A stretch of DNA of 64,000 nucleotides, taken from Solen grandis (Eukaryota; Mollusca; Bivalvia; Adapedonta; Solenidae). Position 1 is the first letter of the stretch, and each line of letters begins with the position of its first letter. Both the position numbers and the translations under genes were made by a program. Of the stretch, positions 12,911 through 24,640 are shown one piece after another. The notes below the pieces were generated by a model. That model searched no databases. It was not told where the DNA came from and saw only the letters and a list, made by a program, of their open reading frames with translations. The stretch spans positions 60,053,746 through 60,117,745 of the forward strand of contig CM037783.1 in assembly GCA_021229015.1 (NCBI GenBank). Direction: 5' to 3'.

Positions 12911-14600
12911 TTTTTATATACGCCGCCGGGAGCGGTCGTATAATGGCGTCATCTTCTCCGTCTGTCCGTCCGTAAGTCCATTTCTTGTGAACGCAACTTC
13001 TCCTTGTATGAAGTGGCGATTTTCTGGTTGATTGATTTTTACAAGATTTGTGGCCCATGAAAGTCTCTGTTGATGATTGATATTGCAGCTTTGTGAACGC
13101 AACAACTTCTCCTACATTTCAAAACTTGGTCAGTGGCATTACTATAATGTGTAGATGTGCCGGTTCATTGATTTTTACAAGATTTTTGGCTCTTGAAACT
13201 TAGTTTCTGTAGCTGATTGATATTGCAGCCCTGTGAACACAACTCCTCCTACATTTCTGAACGAATCTTTTCAAAACTTCGTCAATGGCACTACTATAAT
13301 GGGTAGATGCGCATGAAGTGACAATATTCCGGTTCATTGATTTTTGTACAAGATTTGTGTCCCTTAAAACTTAGTCTTTGTAGCTGATTGATATTACAGT
13401 CTTGTGTAAGCAACTCCTCCTAAATTTCTGAACGAGTGTTTTCAAAATTTGATCAGTGGCATTATCATAATGGGTAGATGTGCATGAAGTGGCGATTTTC
13501 CGGTTCATTGATGTTTTACAGGATTTGTGCCTCGAAAGTTAGTCCCTGTAGCTGATTGATATTGCAGCAACTCCTCCTACATTTCTGAACGAATCTTTTC
13601 AAAACTTGATCAGTGGCATTACTATAATGGGTAGATGTGCATGAAGTGGCGATTTTTAGGTTCATTCATTTGTACAAGATTTGTGTCCCTTGAAACTAAG
13701 TCTCTGTAGCTGATTGATATTGCAGCCTTGTGAACGCAACTCCTCCTAATTTCTGAATGAATCTTTCAAAAACTTGGTCAATGTCATTACTACAATGGGT
13801 AAGTGTGCATGATGTGGCAATTTTCCGGTTCATTGATTTTTACAAGATTTGTGGCCCTTGAAATTTAGTCTCTGTAGCTGATTGATATTGCAGCCTTGTG
13901 AACGCAACTCCTCCTACATTTCTGAACGAATCTTTTCAAAATTTGATCAGTAGCATTACTATAATGGGTAGATGTGCATGAGTGGCATTTTCCTTCATTG
14001 ATTTTACAAGATTTGTGGCCCTTAAATTAGTCTCTGAGCTGATTGATATCGCAGCCTTGTGAACGGAACTCCTCCTACATTTCTGAACGAATCTTTTCAA
14101 AACTTAATCAGTGGCATTACTATAATGGGTAGACGTGCATGAAGTGGCGATTTTCCGGTTCATTGATTTTTATAAGATTTGTGTCCCTTGAAACTTAGCC
14201 TTTTTAGCTGATTGATATTTCAGCCTTGTGAACGCCATTCCTTGTATATTTCTGACCTAATCTTTTCAAAACTTGGGCAATGCCATTACTATACTGGGTA
14301 GATATGCACAATTTTTATGTTCATCAATATTTGCAATAGTTATTCCTTTCTAAAAATGGTTTCTTGAAAACACAACTCAAGTTTCTAAACAGGTAAAATT
14401 GCATAAAGCAGGGATTTTCTGGTACTGTGCTTTTTGCAAGAGTTATACGGAGAAAGAATAAAGGATTCATATTGATAATGCTTGGTGTCTTAATAGGTTC
14501 AACAGGGCGTACCCCCGAGCCTCTTACTACTGTTGGTGTGAGTCCACTCAGTGACATGTTAGAAGGAATTACAATCCCTGCTAAAGTTTGGTGGTTTTCA
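12911..14600 (-). mobile_element. Pearl-like element with about eight tandem modules
   Basis: This is the opposed partner of the copy at 11830-12458. Read on the minus strand, it starts with the same ~380-bp 5' segment (about 14600-14225) with few mismatches. About eight modules of ~165 bp follow (14310-13020), each with CTGATTGATATTGCAG and TCTTTTCAAAACTT when read on the plus strand. It ends with the ACGG tract (about 12960-12975) and GTATATAAAAA. The module count (eight against one or so) is the main difference between the two copies, which is typical of pearl elements. Confidence 0.7.
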
Positions 14601-14754
14601 ATGGGTAAAAAGCTTGTTAAAAACATCAACAAAAATCAAATATGGAGCTATGGGGTATTAAAAAAATGAAATATGAACTTTCATTCACCCTTTTAGGAGC
14701 AAACAGATTTATTTACATGTATGAGCTTTTCTGATTTAAGTTAATTCCAGTCAG

Positions 14755-14890
14755 CTAGGCTGGTTAGCAGAGTAAGACTTTCATTTCTGGACAAGTGTGG
14801 ATAAACTGTTTTGCTCAAGAAAACACCCAGCTGCCCCTGCAGGGATCGAACCGATTACCCAGGCAACCACAATCTCAGTCCCCCTGTCTT
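14755..14890 (-). other. Possible tRNA-derived SINE fragment
   Basis: On the minus strand there is a perfect B-box match (GGTTCGATCCC) at about 14852. I do not see a good A box, so this is not a tRNA gene. Confidence 0.25.
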
Positions 14891-15020
14891 TTCATCATCT
14901 TTAGTGATTGCCTCACTTTGAGAAAAGTATATTCGCGAATATACTGCTCTTTCAGCTAAATTAATTGGTCTCACAGACTTCATTATGAGCTTATGCTTAC
15001 AGAAATGTTAAAAGCAATAA

Positions 15021-15846
15021 TTAAAAGGACCCTCTTGGTCTTTATATTTTGTGGCGGCATATATTGTGGCAGCACTGACACTCATTTTTTAATTCTTATG
15101 TTAGTCTATATAAAACCAAGTAATTCATGGGGCAGGCTTAATTTTGACCCAAGGGTCATGACTTAGACAAACTTGAAAGAGGTTCATAAGGCCATGTTAC
15201 ACACCAAATATCTAAACCCCAGATCTTGTGGTCTCAGATAGTTTAAGTTTTTCCCTATATAAATCTTTATAAAACCCAAGTGACCATTTGGGTGGTGTCA
15301 AAGTTGATCCCAGGGTTATGATTCGAACAAACTTGGTAGATTTCCACTAGACAATGCCACACACCAAATATCTAAGCTCTATGTCTTGCGATTTCTGACA
15401 GAATATTTGTTCAAGATTTTCCTATGAAAGTCTAAATTAACAACGTGATCCTCGGACGAAGCCAATTCTGACCCAAGGGCCGTGATATAAACAGACTTGA
15501 TAGAGGTCAATTAGGCCATGTTACACACCAAATATCTAAACTCCAGGCCTTGTTGTTTTTTAAAATGATTTTTTTCTAGTTTATGTATGTTTATGTAAAT
15601 CAAGCGAACCCTGGGGCGGGGTCAATTTTGAATTTTCAAAAATCTATTTTTATCTCCTGTGACCTAGATATGCAATGAACAGGGGCAATTTGAAATCATG
15701 CAAAGAAAATCACAGACAAGTTTCATTAAAGTTGGCTCAGTGGGTTCAGATGAGATGTCGTTTGAAACATTCGTGGACGACGGACGGACAGAAGATGAAG
15801 GAAATATTCGAATGATGAGACCGGGCCTCGAGGGGTTTGTTAACAA
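15021..15846 (+). mobile_element. Divergent pearl/HINE-like element, module type B
   Basis: Three to four modules of ~175 bp (CACACCAAATATCTAA, GTGACC...GGG) end in a CTCCTGTGACCTAGATATGC block, a GACGACGGACGGACAG tract near 15776 and a GGGCCTCGAGGG terminus. The core matches the type B elements at 4.7 and 20.2 kb, but the outer ends differ: the GCTCACCTGAG blocks are absent. It is an older or different subfamily. No coding capacity. Confidence 0.6.
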
Positions 15847-15961
15847 TGGTATGATAATATGACAACTGTCACTTTACCCCAGAATTTACAGGTGATTAAC
15901 AATAACCATAAGTAGATGTGAAGTTTGCAAGTAGACGTTGAGGGAACACCCCCGACGAGGT

Positions 15962-15970
15962 TATATATAA
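15962..15970 (+). promoter_or_regulatory. Candidate TATA box
   Basis: TATATATAA lies about 58 bp upstream of the ATG at 16028. The spacing would suit a core promoter with a start site near 15993, but AT-rich DNA yields such boxes by chance. Confidence 0.25.
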
Positions 15971-16027
15971 GTCAGCTACAAAGAGATCCCTACCCATTAC
16001 AGCTTACTTAGCTTAGTGTAAGTGAAC

Positions 16028-16171
16028 ATGGTCCATTCAAACAAAGATAATAGTCTGAACTGCTTGTCCGCACACTTTGAAGTCTTAAATCAGCAGTTCT
16101 TCGGTGTGGTTGATCAGTTCCTGACGTATCGCCCATTAATGTTACAATGGATGGTATCTAGTATGTGGTAA
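16028..16171 (+). CDS. Candidate small ORF or first exon (47 codons)
   Basis: An ATG at 16028 opens a 47-codon frame ending in TAA at 16169-16171. It begins MVHSNKDNSLNC and contains QQFFGVVDQFL. I do not recognise it. A TATA-like box lies ~58 bp upstream. A GTATCT near 16153 could be a splice donor, making this the first coding exon of a gene that continues downstream, but no partner exon was found. There is no signal peptide or membrane segment. Chance remains a good explanation. Confidence 0.2.
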   Translation: MVHSNKDNSLNCLSAHFEVLNQQFFGVVDQFLTYRPLMLQWMVSSMW

Positions 16172-18098
16172 TTATCACTACTTTTGGAAGAGATACTTCG
16201 AACAGTTACATGTACTTGATTACATGAAACAACGCATTGAATGTTAACTATGTGGTAAAAGCGCTGATGTTATTAAAGATACATGTATACCTGGTCATTT
16301 TGTTTAGGTAGAAATAGATAATACTTCACCAGATGCCACACAGAAATATTGCACCTTTCGTTTTGCACCTTAAATTTTATAATGATTTATTTTTCCATAA
16401 TTAAATTTAGAAATGAAGTTTTGATAAGTTAATATAGTAACGCATCTGTGCGGTCTAAACAACTGCATATAGAAAACTAATTTTCCCTTATGACTTTCCT
16501 AACCGATTGGTTGGATTAATTTAAGTTAAGCTATTAAATACACTGACGGGCATTTAAAATTCATGAAATATCTCAAAACCTTGCGAATTGTAGAATCAAA
16601 TTTGATTTCATTTTCGGGTATGTAAAAGGTAAACAATATGTACAAAATATCATTGAAAGTGGTTGCGAATTACAATGACAGTAAGCTATGATGTAAAGCT
16701 ACCCTCAAAAGTCCAAGTCAATAAGTGATCGGTTAGAACTTTCCGTCAGTGTATATACACAAGACCGATTTAAAAATAATTATTACCATGATTGATTGTC
16801 TCAAATATATAATAATATTATATAATTAATACTCATTCAGCACAGAGAATGTTAGAGGATCTCTCCTCATTACGAATGGACTCTAGCAAAGTGTAAAAGT
16901 TCATTTTGGTTCCCAGCTTCGATTATATTTAGTGTGTAATGCTTACTGCCTAGTGCTAAGTGCCAACCTGTTTTCGGCAAGTCCTATTATTGCAAATGAA
17001 TTATAGTTTTAATTCTGCGCGTTTACGTACTGGTCATTTTAAGAACTGCAATCAATTGCCATTAACTTACAAATTTTATAAACATATATTTTTGCAGTTC
17101 TTATTTGGTAGTTAACAGAAAGCATTTAGCACTTTACACTTCTCAAAAGAAATGAAACAAGGCTACATGTATGCTTGCACTTCTTATTTGTTATGTATCA
17201 TTTGGTAGTTTGCACCTGGGTCTTAACATACTGGCATATTATAAGACACTTGACATTTAAAACTGTCTAATAGAAATTCAAAAAGGCATCATGGAAAAAT
17301 ATACATAAATGCAAGCACATGTCATTTTTCATAAAGCATTCGGAAGTAAACGTTTTGTAATAATTACATAAATAATCTTCCACTGAGTTTTAGCACCAAA
17401 AAACTAAAATACTAACTGACTGACAGCCTTCCTCCTCTTTCCACTCAACGCAAGATTCACATAAGTATAGAGGTGGAAAATTTATATATTTCCACTGGGT
17501 TAAGCATAAATTAAAAGGAGGTAATTCAAGAAAACACAAGTATCAAACATTTACCACCTAGTAGACAAAACTAAAATAACAAAACTTAATCAGACATCAT
17601 ATAAAAATATAAACCATAATTTCAATCTACAAAAGAGCCGGAAGATCATGATATAAAAGTCTAAAATCGTTTCAAGCATTCGTTCAGGTATCAGCCAAGT
17701 AATGCATCTTTGTCCATCTGTCATATACAAACGAATATTATTAACTGATATTGAATAATGAATATTATATTTACTGTGATTTCACGGACATTTATGTTGA
17801 TGAAAATAATATTTATCGTTATTATTTGTTAATACTACTTTGTTTTATTCATCAATGTGTGGAAGCTCCTACAGTTCCTTGACATTAAACCTAACTAGAT
17901 ACCGGGGCACACCTGGACAGTCAACATTTAATCTACATTTACTGCATTTACATCATCGACAGGATATTTCAAGCCTGTTTACTCAAAAGCTGTATTATAT
18001 GGTGGCACATTCTCACTACCACATAACCAAAACTTTTCGTGAAAGTTTTTTCAAATTTTCATTAAAACTAAGTGGTTAAGTTGTGAAAAGAAAATGCC
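16172..18098. other. AT-rich intergenic DNA up to the gap
   Basis: Nothing recognisable on either strand. The frame at 17840-18079 has no motif and runs almost into the gap. Confidence 0.4.
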
Positions 18099-18198
18099 NN
18101 NNNNNNNNNNNNNNNNNNNNNNNNNNNNNNNNNNNNNNNNNNNNNNNNNNNNNNNNNNNNNNNNNNNNNNNNNNNNNNNNNNNNNNNNNNNNNNNNNN
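18099..18198. other. Assembly gap of 100 N
   Basis: Exactly 100 undetermined bases. A round number usually means a join of unknown true length, so order and distance across it are uncertain. Confidence 0.98.
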
Positions 18199-18289
18199 TA
18201 ACATTGTTTAAGATAGCATGACAAAAAGTTTTTTTGATTGTTTTTTCTTGGATATGCTGTCAATTCAGTATTTCAGTCATTTGGCGATG

Positions 18290-18485
18290 TCCAGCTAATT
18301 GCAGGAGTAGGAAAACCCCCAAGTGAACAGAGGAACCTGGGTAGAACCGCCGACCTGCCACAAGCCAGCTAGAAGGCTTTCTTACATGGAAATCCGAAGT
18401 ACCCAGGTATGATTCAAAGTCATGCGGTGAGGGGCTGAGAGATTGCAAGTCCATGACCATAACCATTCGGCCATGTAGGCCTCCG
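18290..18485 (-). mobile_element. tRNA-derived SINE
   Basis: On the minus strand, from about 18480 downwards, the sequence reads as a tRNA-like head. It has an A-box-like ATGGCCGAATGG, a GGACTTGCAATC anticodon-arm-like stretch and a degenerate B box, TTTGAATCA. A body follows with AGCTGGCTTGTGGCAGG and GGTTCTACCCAGG, a segment I associate with bivalve SINEs. It is not an intact tRNA: the acceptor stem does not close and the B box is degenerate. Confidence 0.5.
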
Positions 18486-18899
18486 AAAGTGTTTTGACTT
18501 TGGACGAAAACGGTTGAATTTATGAATCGAATAAGATGATGCAACCCAGTTCTTGACATGTGATGATTCTTATCAAATTTTGTCTTTGGTTAGACTAAGT
18601 GATTTGTTTCATGAAATGTAGGAATATTTTGAAAAAGTAAAATTATAATTAAAGTTTCCAAAGACACAGATGGCCGGAGCACAAATCTGTCAGATATAGG
18701 TGACAGGTAAGTAGGGTGGGCTAGACCTCCATCTGATAGTTCAATGACACCCGTTTCCAATGACACAGATGGCCCTTAATCTATTACAGATGAAGAGCTG
18801 GAGAGGTTGGTTAGACCTCCATCTGATATTTCAAGGACACCAATCTGACTGACTGGATAAGGCTATCATTTCCTTGCTTCAGTGTTGTGACACCATCAA

Positions 18900-20206
18900 C
18901 CTTTCTTATCTTAACAAAGCATCACCTGTGAATGAAAACAGATTTCACCCCCTGGCAGCAGTGTTATTTTACGAAACAACACAGCTTAAAATAATTTGGA
19001 ATAACTTAAAAGTTTCTGCAAAATAAGTCGGCTAGCGATTGCCAAGGAGAATGTTTTAAGTTGTCTATTTTAATTAATTATGGAAAACTAGACCCTGGCA
19101 GCCATGTTTTTAAGCAGATCCTTATTATTTGAACAATTTCAGTAGTGGGGCATTTTTTAGTTTTCACTATAGACATATAATTAACCAGACCCGCCCCAGG
19201 TAGCTGTGTTTTTTATGAATCAAAATAATTTGAACAATCTTAGTAGACAGGCACCTGAGGAACATCTGTTCTAAAACATTTTGAAATTCAACCAGGAGTT
19301 TTGGAGAAGAAGTTTTTTTTTTAAGTTTTCACTTAAGACATATAGGGAAAATTAGCCCCATACATGGCAGTCATTTTTTTTTCATGGATCCAAATAATTT
19401 GAACAATCTTGGTAGACACTTACTCAAGGAACATCTGTGCCAAACATTTTGAAATTCAGCCAGCAGTTTTTGAGGAGAAGATTTTTTTAAGATTTGACTA
19501 TAGACATATAAGGAAAACTAGCCACGACCCTGGCGGCCATGTTTTTTTTCGAACCAAATAATTTTAACAATCTTGGAAGACATTTAATAAAGGAACATCT
19601 GTGCCAAAACAATTTGAAATAACGCCAGTGGTTTTGGAGAAGAAGTTTTTTTTCAATTTTCACTATAGACAATAAGGAAAACTAGCCCAGCCCCTGGCGG
19701 CCATGTTTTTTTTATGGATCCAAATAATTTGAACAGTCTTGATAGACATTTAATCAAGGAACATCTGTGCCAAAACAATTTGAAATTCAGCCAGCAGTTT
19801 TGGAGGAGAAGATTTTTTAAGATTTGAGTATAGGCATCTAAGGAAAACTAGCCACGCCCCTGGCGGCCATGTTTTTTTACGGATCCAAATAATTTGAACA
19901 ATCTTGGTAGACACTTACCAAAGGAACATCTGTGCCAAAACATTTTGAAATTCAGTTGGTTGTTTTGGAGAAGAAGACATTTTAAGTTTTTTCTTTCCGT
20001 TGCCATGGCAACCAGAATTCCAAATGGAATTCAATTCTTTGAACAACTTTGAAAGGGGACCACCCAAGGAACATCCCTGTAAAGTTTTATCAAAATTGAC
20101 CAAGCGGTTAAGGAGGAGATGTCGTTTGAAGCAAAATGTTGACGGACGACGGACGAAGACCGGTCACAATAGCTCACCTTGAGCCTCTGGCTCAGGTGAG
20201 CTAAAA
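18900..20206 (+). mobile_element. Pearl/HINE-like element, module type A
   Basis: About six tandem modules of ~180 bp, each with a GCCCCTGGCGGCCATGTTTT box, an ACGGATCCAAATAATTTGAA box and GGAACATCTGTGCCAAAACA. They run into a GACGGACGACGGACG tract (about 20140) and a 3' hairpin ending CAGGTGAGCTAAAA. The typical 5' end (AACAAGAGGGCC...GCTCACCTGAG) is not visible, so the left boundary is approximate and the copy may be 5'-truncated or divergent. It abuts a second element directly. Confidence 0.65.
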
Positions 20207-21164
20207 ATCTAAGCTATAGGCCTTATGGATTCATAGTAGAAGATTTTTTTTAAAGATTTTCCTATATAACTCTATGTTAAACAAGTGACCCCTGGTGCGG
20301 GGGCATTTATCACCATAAGGTCATGATTTGTACAATCTTGGTAATGAACCATAAGATGATGCTACATACCAAATATGTAATCTCTAGGCCTTGTGGATTC
20401 ATAGAAGAACATTTTTAAAGATTTTCCTATATAACTCTATGTAAAACAAGTGACCCCTGGTGCGGGGGCATTTATCACCATAGGGTCATGATTTGAACAA
20501 TCTTGGTAATGAACCATTAGATGATGCTACATACCAAATATCTAAGCTCTAGGCCTTATGGATTCATAGAAGAAGATTTTTAAAGATTTTCCTATGTAAC
20601 TCTATGTAAAACAAGTAACCCCTATTGCGGGGCATTTATCACGTAGGGCTATGATTTGAACAATCTTGGTAATGACCATTAGATGATGCTACATACCAAA
20701 TATCTAAGCTCTAGGCCTAATGGATTCATAGAAGAAGATTTTTAAAGATTTTCCTATATAACTCTATGTAAAACAAGTGACCCCTGGTGCGGGGGCATTT
20801 ATCACTGTAGGACTATGATTTGTACAATCTTTGTAATGGCCCATAAGATGATGCTACATACCAAATATCTAAGCTCTAGGCCTTACAGTTTTGCAGAAGA
20901 AGATTTTCAAAGTTTGCATTTTTAAAATCTATTTTTAGCTCCTGTGACCTACTTTTTTAACCAATCTGAATAATTTGTACAACTTTGATAGAGGGCATCA
21001 TAAGGATGATTCCTGTGAAGTTTGGTCAAAATCCCTTCAGCGGTTCATGAGGAGATGTTGTTTAAAGCAAATTGTTGACGACGGACGGACGCACGCACGC
21101 ACGGACGACGGACAAAAGGCGATCACAAAAGCTCACCATGAGCACGTTGTGCTCAGGTGAGCTA
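20207..21164 (+). mobile_element. Pearl/HINE-like element, module type B, 5'-truncated
   Basis: Four to five type B modules (ACATACCAAATATCTAAGCT, GTGACCCCTGGTGCGGGG), then a CTCCTGTGACCTA block, an ACGGACGCACGC tract near 21080-21110 and a 3' hairpin with GAGCACGTTGTGCTC closing in GGTGAGCTAA. It starts in mid-module immediately after the 3' end of the preceding element, with no 5' terminus. Confidence 0.7.
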
Positions 21165-21404
21165 ATGAAAGAAAAAAATCCTGAAGAAATTGAGATACTA
21201 GAGAAGAGTATATTAATCTCTACTGAGATCTGCTCCGGAGGCCAAAAATAACTAGATTTCATTCATTGATACGAATGATAGGACTCTTTGCTAACATTGT
21301 CAAATGTAAAGATTAATACCGTTAGAAAGAATATATATTAAATTCCCTACCTTTTACTCTTTTTTTTTTTCGTATGGACTTACTTCTCATACATGAACTT
21401 TGTG

Positions 21405-21682
21405 AAATAAGCCATATGGCAAAAATAAATCAATCATTCTTTATTTTGATGTATCGCTTTCTTATAACTTAACCAAATTTAGTATTCTAGATACCAAAAT
21501 AAATGTCCTGAAAATCCCTACAATTCATTTATAGCATATTTGGGTCTAGTTTTATAGGTTTTCAAAATATAAGGCCAAGTGCAAATAAAGTGTGACATTA
21601 AGGTCCAGTTTTGGTTAAGTTATAAGAAAGCGATATATCAAAATAAAGAATGATTGATTTATTTTTGCCATATGGCTTATTT
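21405..21682. repeat. 73-bp near-perfect inverted repeat
   Basis: Arms 21405-21477 and 21610-21682 are reverse complements with one mismatch in 73. The spacer is 132 bp. The outer ends read AAATAAGCCATATGGC and its complement. It could be a foldback transposon or the stem of a hairpin RNA. The spacer contains GGCCAAGTGCAAAT (21573-21586), whose complement recurs at 45144-45157. Confidence 0.8.
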
Positions 21683-22144
21683 AACAGTTTTCAAATTTAA
21701 ACATGCTTTATGAAGTGTAAAAAAACCCATCTTAGTTCTATCTAAAATCAATATATTTTTAAGAAAGCTGCATCTGTTTAAAAAAAAGCATCCTTTCTGC
21801 GTTTTTCACTATATGTACTATGAAAAAGAACTAGCAAAAGCATTTGACAATATTTTTTCATTATACATTAGGCAAGGGCATGTGACAAACTTTCAAGCTA
21901 TATTTCATTTAGATTAACTACATTCTTGAAAAAATATGGCAATTTGATGCCAGGAAATGTAACAATACAAAGAAACACACCTTTAATAATTTTTATTCTT
22001 AGATTGTAATTGAACATTTACTTAAAATAAATATTTGAAATAAAAACTTTATCAAATTCCTTCAAAATAAAACCAACCTGGCTTTGATACTCAAAGGCAT
22101 TACTTAGCATCGTCCAAACCAAAAATGTAGCGAAATTTCTGTTT

Positions 22145-22514
22145 AACCGTTATGGTTGGGACATATTACACTTCTTGTTTTTAAGGCTGAATTGTAAATT
22201 TATCTTAACAAGCCTTATGTTGTTTCATTTCACCATTAATTTAATATATGATGTTCAAAGTCTTCAAATACATTGAAATTGTCACTGATATTTATGGCAC
22301 AAGTCTTCTTGTAGATCTATGTTAATTGCAGCAATAAGTAAGACACTTTTCACAATAAATGTTTGATTCACACATAATAATTCCAGCTCAGATCATTACA
22401 GTATTAAGCAAAATCATTTCTAGATCAGAACAACTACTTTGAAATAAGATTTTGATTTTGATTCCAGTACACTTTGTATTTTAAAGTACATTAATTACCG
22501 TTATGGTTGGGACA
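22145..22514 (+). repeat. Two copies of the 18-mer ACCGTTATGGTTGGGACA
   Basis: Exact copies at 22146-22163 and 22497-22514, both in plus orientation. The sequence between them is AT-rich and unrecognised. Four further exact copies lie at 23.98, 43.36, 43.38 and 43.56 kb. Confidence 0.85.
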
Positions 22515-22820
22515 ACTTATATGCCTAAATATTTAGGCTAAATATCTCCTGATGAAATAAGTCATTCTGATGTATTTCATCATCAAACTAACATAACATT
22601 AAAAAATACTTCAACACTTACAAATTTATAAACTAACTTTAAGACTTTTTCAACATGTTCTTGCAAGATGAAGACAGTCTGTCCTTCTAACATTTTGTTA
22701 ACTAACAAGCACATTCACAGGTTGCACACGGGTCTGTAGTGGATTTTTTTTACCAGCATTTGGTGCAATTTTTATGGCTTTCAGTACCTGAAACAGCCTG
22801 TTTTAGTTCCTTTAGTTTTT

Positions 22821-23654
22821 AGCTATTGGTGAGCTATTAGGATCACCCTGATGTAGAATGCTGGTTGCCATGGAAGCAAAAAATATGAAAAAAAAAAAAA
22901 AAAAAAAAAAAATTTAAAAATCATCTCCTTCAAAACTACTGGCCAGATTTCAAAATGTTTTAATACAGATGTTCTTTGGGAAACCCTCTATCAAGATTGC
23001 TAAAATTATTCTGATCCGTAAAAAAACATGGCCACCAGGGGCAGGGCTAATATGCCTTATATGTATACAGTGAAATCTTTAAATGACATTTCCTCTGAAA
23101 CTGTTGGACAGAATTTAATTAAACTTGGCAGGGATGATCCTTGGGGGAAACCTTCACAAAAGTTGCTAAAATAAACTTGATCTATGAAGATCTGGTTGAT
23201 ATGGCAATGGAAAGAAAAATATTATGAAAACTTTAAAAATCATGTAGCTCCTTTAAAACTATTAGCAAGATTTCAATATATTTTAGTACAGATGTTCTTT
23301 GGCCCGGTAACCTTCTACCAAGATTGCTAAAATTATTCTGATCCGTAAGAAAACATGGCTGCCATGGGTGGGGTTAATTTGCCTTATATGTATATAGTGA
23401 AAACTTTAAACGACATTTCCTCTGAAACTGTTGGACAGAATTTGATTAAACTTGGCAGGGATGCTTCACAAAAGTTGCTAAAATAAACTTTATCCAAGTA
23501 GAACTCAAGTTGCAATGGAAAGAAATAAATTATGAAAACTAAGAATTATCTCCATAAAGCTACTGGCCAGATTTCAAAATGTTTTAGTACAGATGTTCCT
23601 TGGGTAACCCTTTACTCAGGTGAGCGTCCCAGGGCATCTATGGCCCTCTTGTTT
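22821..23654 (-). mobile_element. Pearl/HINE-like element, module type A, minus strand
   Basis: The 5' end lies at the right (CTCAGGTGAGCG ... GGCCCTCTTGTTT at 23615-23654). Two to three modules of ~190 bp follow, with TGGCCACCAGGGGCAGGG and ACATGGCTGCCATGGG boxes in plus-strand reading. The left part ends in TAGCTATTGGTGAGCTATT near 22821. The ACGG tract is missing and an A-run (22888-22912) replaces part of the 3' region. Confidence 0.6.
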
Positions 23655-23981
23655 AAAATACTTAGCTTTTCTCTTCCGTTCTTGTTTTCTTAACTGTACA
23701 TCTAGATTAGCTTTTTTTTTCTTTGTTCTTTCATTTTTTGTCTGTAACTTGCACAATGGGCAATACTTTTTCTTATTCATTAGCTCATTGTTTTTCTATT
23801 TTTCACAATATGTTTTTTTGTCTCTTAGCTTAACATTCTTTACAACAGTTGTTTTCTTTTGTAAGTTATTGGACCTTAAGTCCCTTCCAAAGTTCATTTT
23901 AACGACTAATTTCTCCATCGTAGTCTGAAACAGCATGCAACCAAACACCATATATTAACTAGCAAGAATCGATTTTAAAAT
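23655..23981. other. T-rich spacer
   Basis: A pyrimidine-rich stretch. The phenylalanine/leucine-rich frame over it only reflects T-richness. Confidence 0.4.
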
Positions 23982-23999
23982 TGTCCCAACCATAACGGT
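23982..23999 (-). repeat. Inverted copy of the 18-mer
   Basis: TGTCCCAACCATAACGGT, the exact complement of the motif at 22.1, 22.5 and 43.4-43.6 kb. It abuts the proposed left end of the large EnSpm-like element (24001). Confidence 0.85.
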
Positions 24000-24017
24000 G
24001 CCCGTATGAAAATTTTA

Positions 24018-24425
24018 AGCGGACAACGCCTGGAATTAAGACGGAATACGCCCTGAAATTGGTCAAATAACTGATTTTCCTGCTAGTATAAGGCGGACAT
24101 GGATTTTTTTGAGAAGCCGCTTAAGATTTCTGAAATTCCGCTTTATCTTTAACAGGAAATTGTCAAAAGTTAGATGGAAAATGTAAACCAGATTTTTTTC
24201 CATCTAAGAAAGGTGGAAAAGTTAAAACTGTTGTGAAAATTAGGAGGAAAAAATGACTTTGAATAAATTTTAGAGTTTTTCAACATGGATTTTCTAACTT
24301 AGTCTCTTGTGCTAGACGGAAATTTTGTCTTTAACATTTTTGTTAGGCAGATTTTCAGACTTTGTTTCTTATACTTTTGAGGCGGAAATTCTGTCTTTGA
24401 CAATTTTGATAGGAGTGATTATAAC
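24018..24425. repeat. Left array of GGCGGA-type motifs
   Basis: Irregular repeats of TTAGGCGGA-like words (AAGGCGGACATGG, TTAGGCAGATTTTC, GAGGCGGAAATTCTG, AGACGGAAATTTTG) in both orientations (for example GCCGCTTAAGA). The same word family recurs at 42.5-43.0 kb. Confidence 0.6.
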
Positions 24426-24436
24426 TCAGACTTAGC

Positions 24437-24520
24437 AATTTTAAAATATTAATTAATTTTAATATTATAATATATATAATATATAATATTAATATTATTA
24501 ATTTTAATATTCTAAAATTA
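24437..24520. repeat. AT-only palindrome of about 80 bp
   Basis: AATTTTAAAATATTAATTAA ... through TATATATAATATATAATATT to a nearly complementary right half. It could extrude as a cruciform. Confidence 0.65.
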
Positions 24521-24559
24521 CATGATCTTGATATGCTTAGCACCAAGCAAGGGGGCTAT

Positions 24560-24640
24560 AACAGTACAATTTTTCATGACTGATGTGTCACAGCTTCAGA
24601 TTCCGAGACGGAGGCTCTAACCACTTGGCCACCAGAGCAG
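24560..24640 (-). other. tRNA-like half (SINE head remnant)
   Basis: The minus strand reads GGTGGCCAAGTGGTTAGAGC CTCCGTCTCGGAATCTGAAGC: a good A box (TGGCCAAGTGG) and an anticodon-arm-like region. No B box follows, so it is a truncated tRNA-derived sequence, not a gene. Confidence 0.4.

Noticed and set aside
24560..24640. A tRNA gene
   Set aside because: Only an A box and an anticodon-arm-like part are present. With no B box or closing acceptor stem it is a SINE remnant. The matches at 14.8, 18.4 and 31.8 kb fail for similar reasons.
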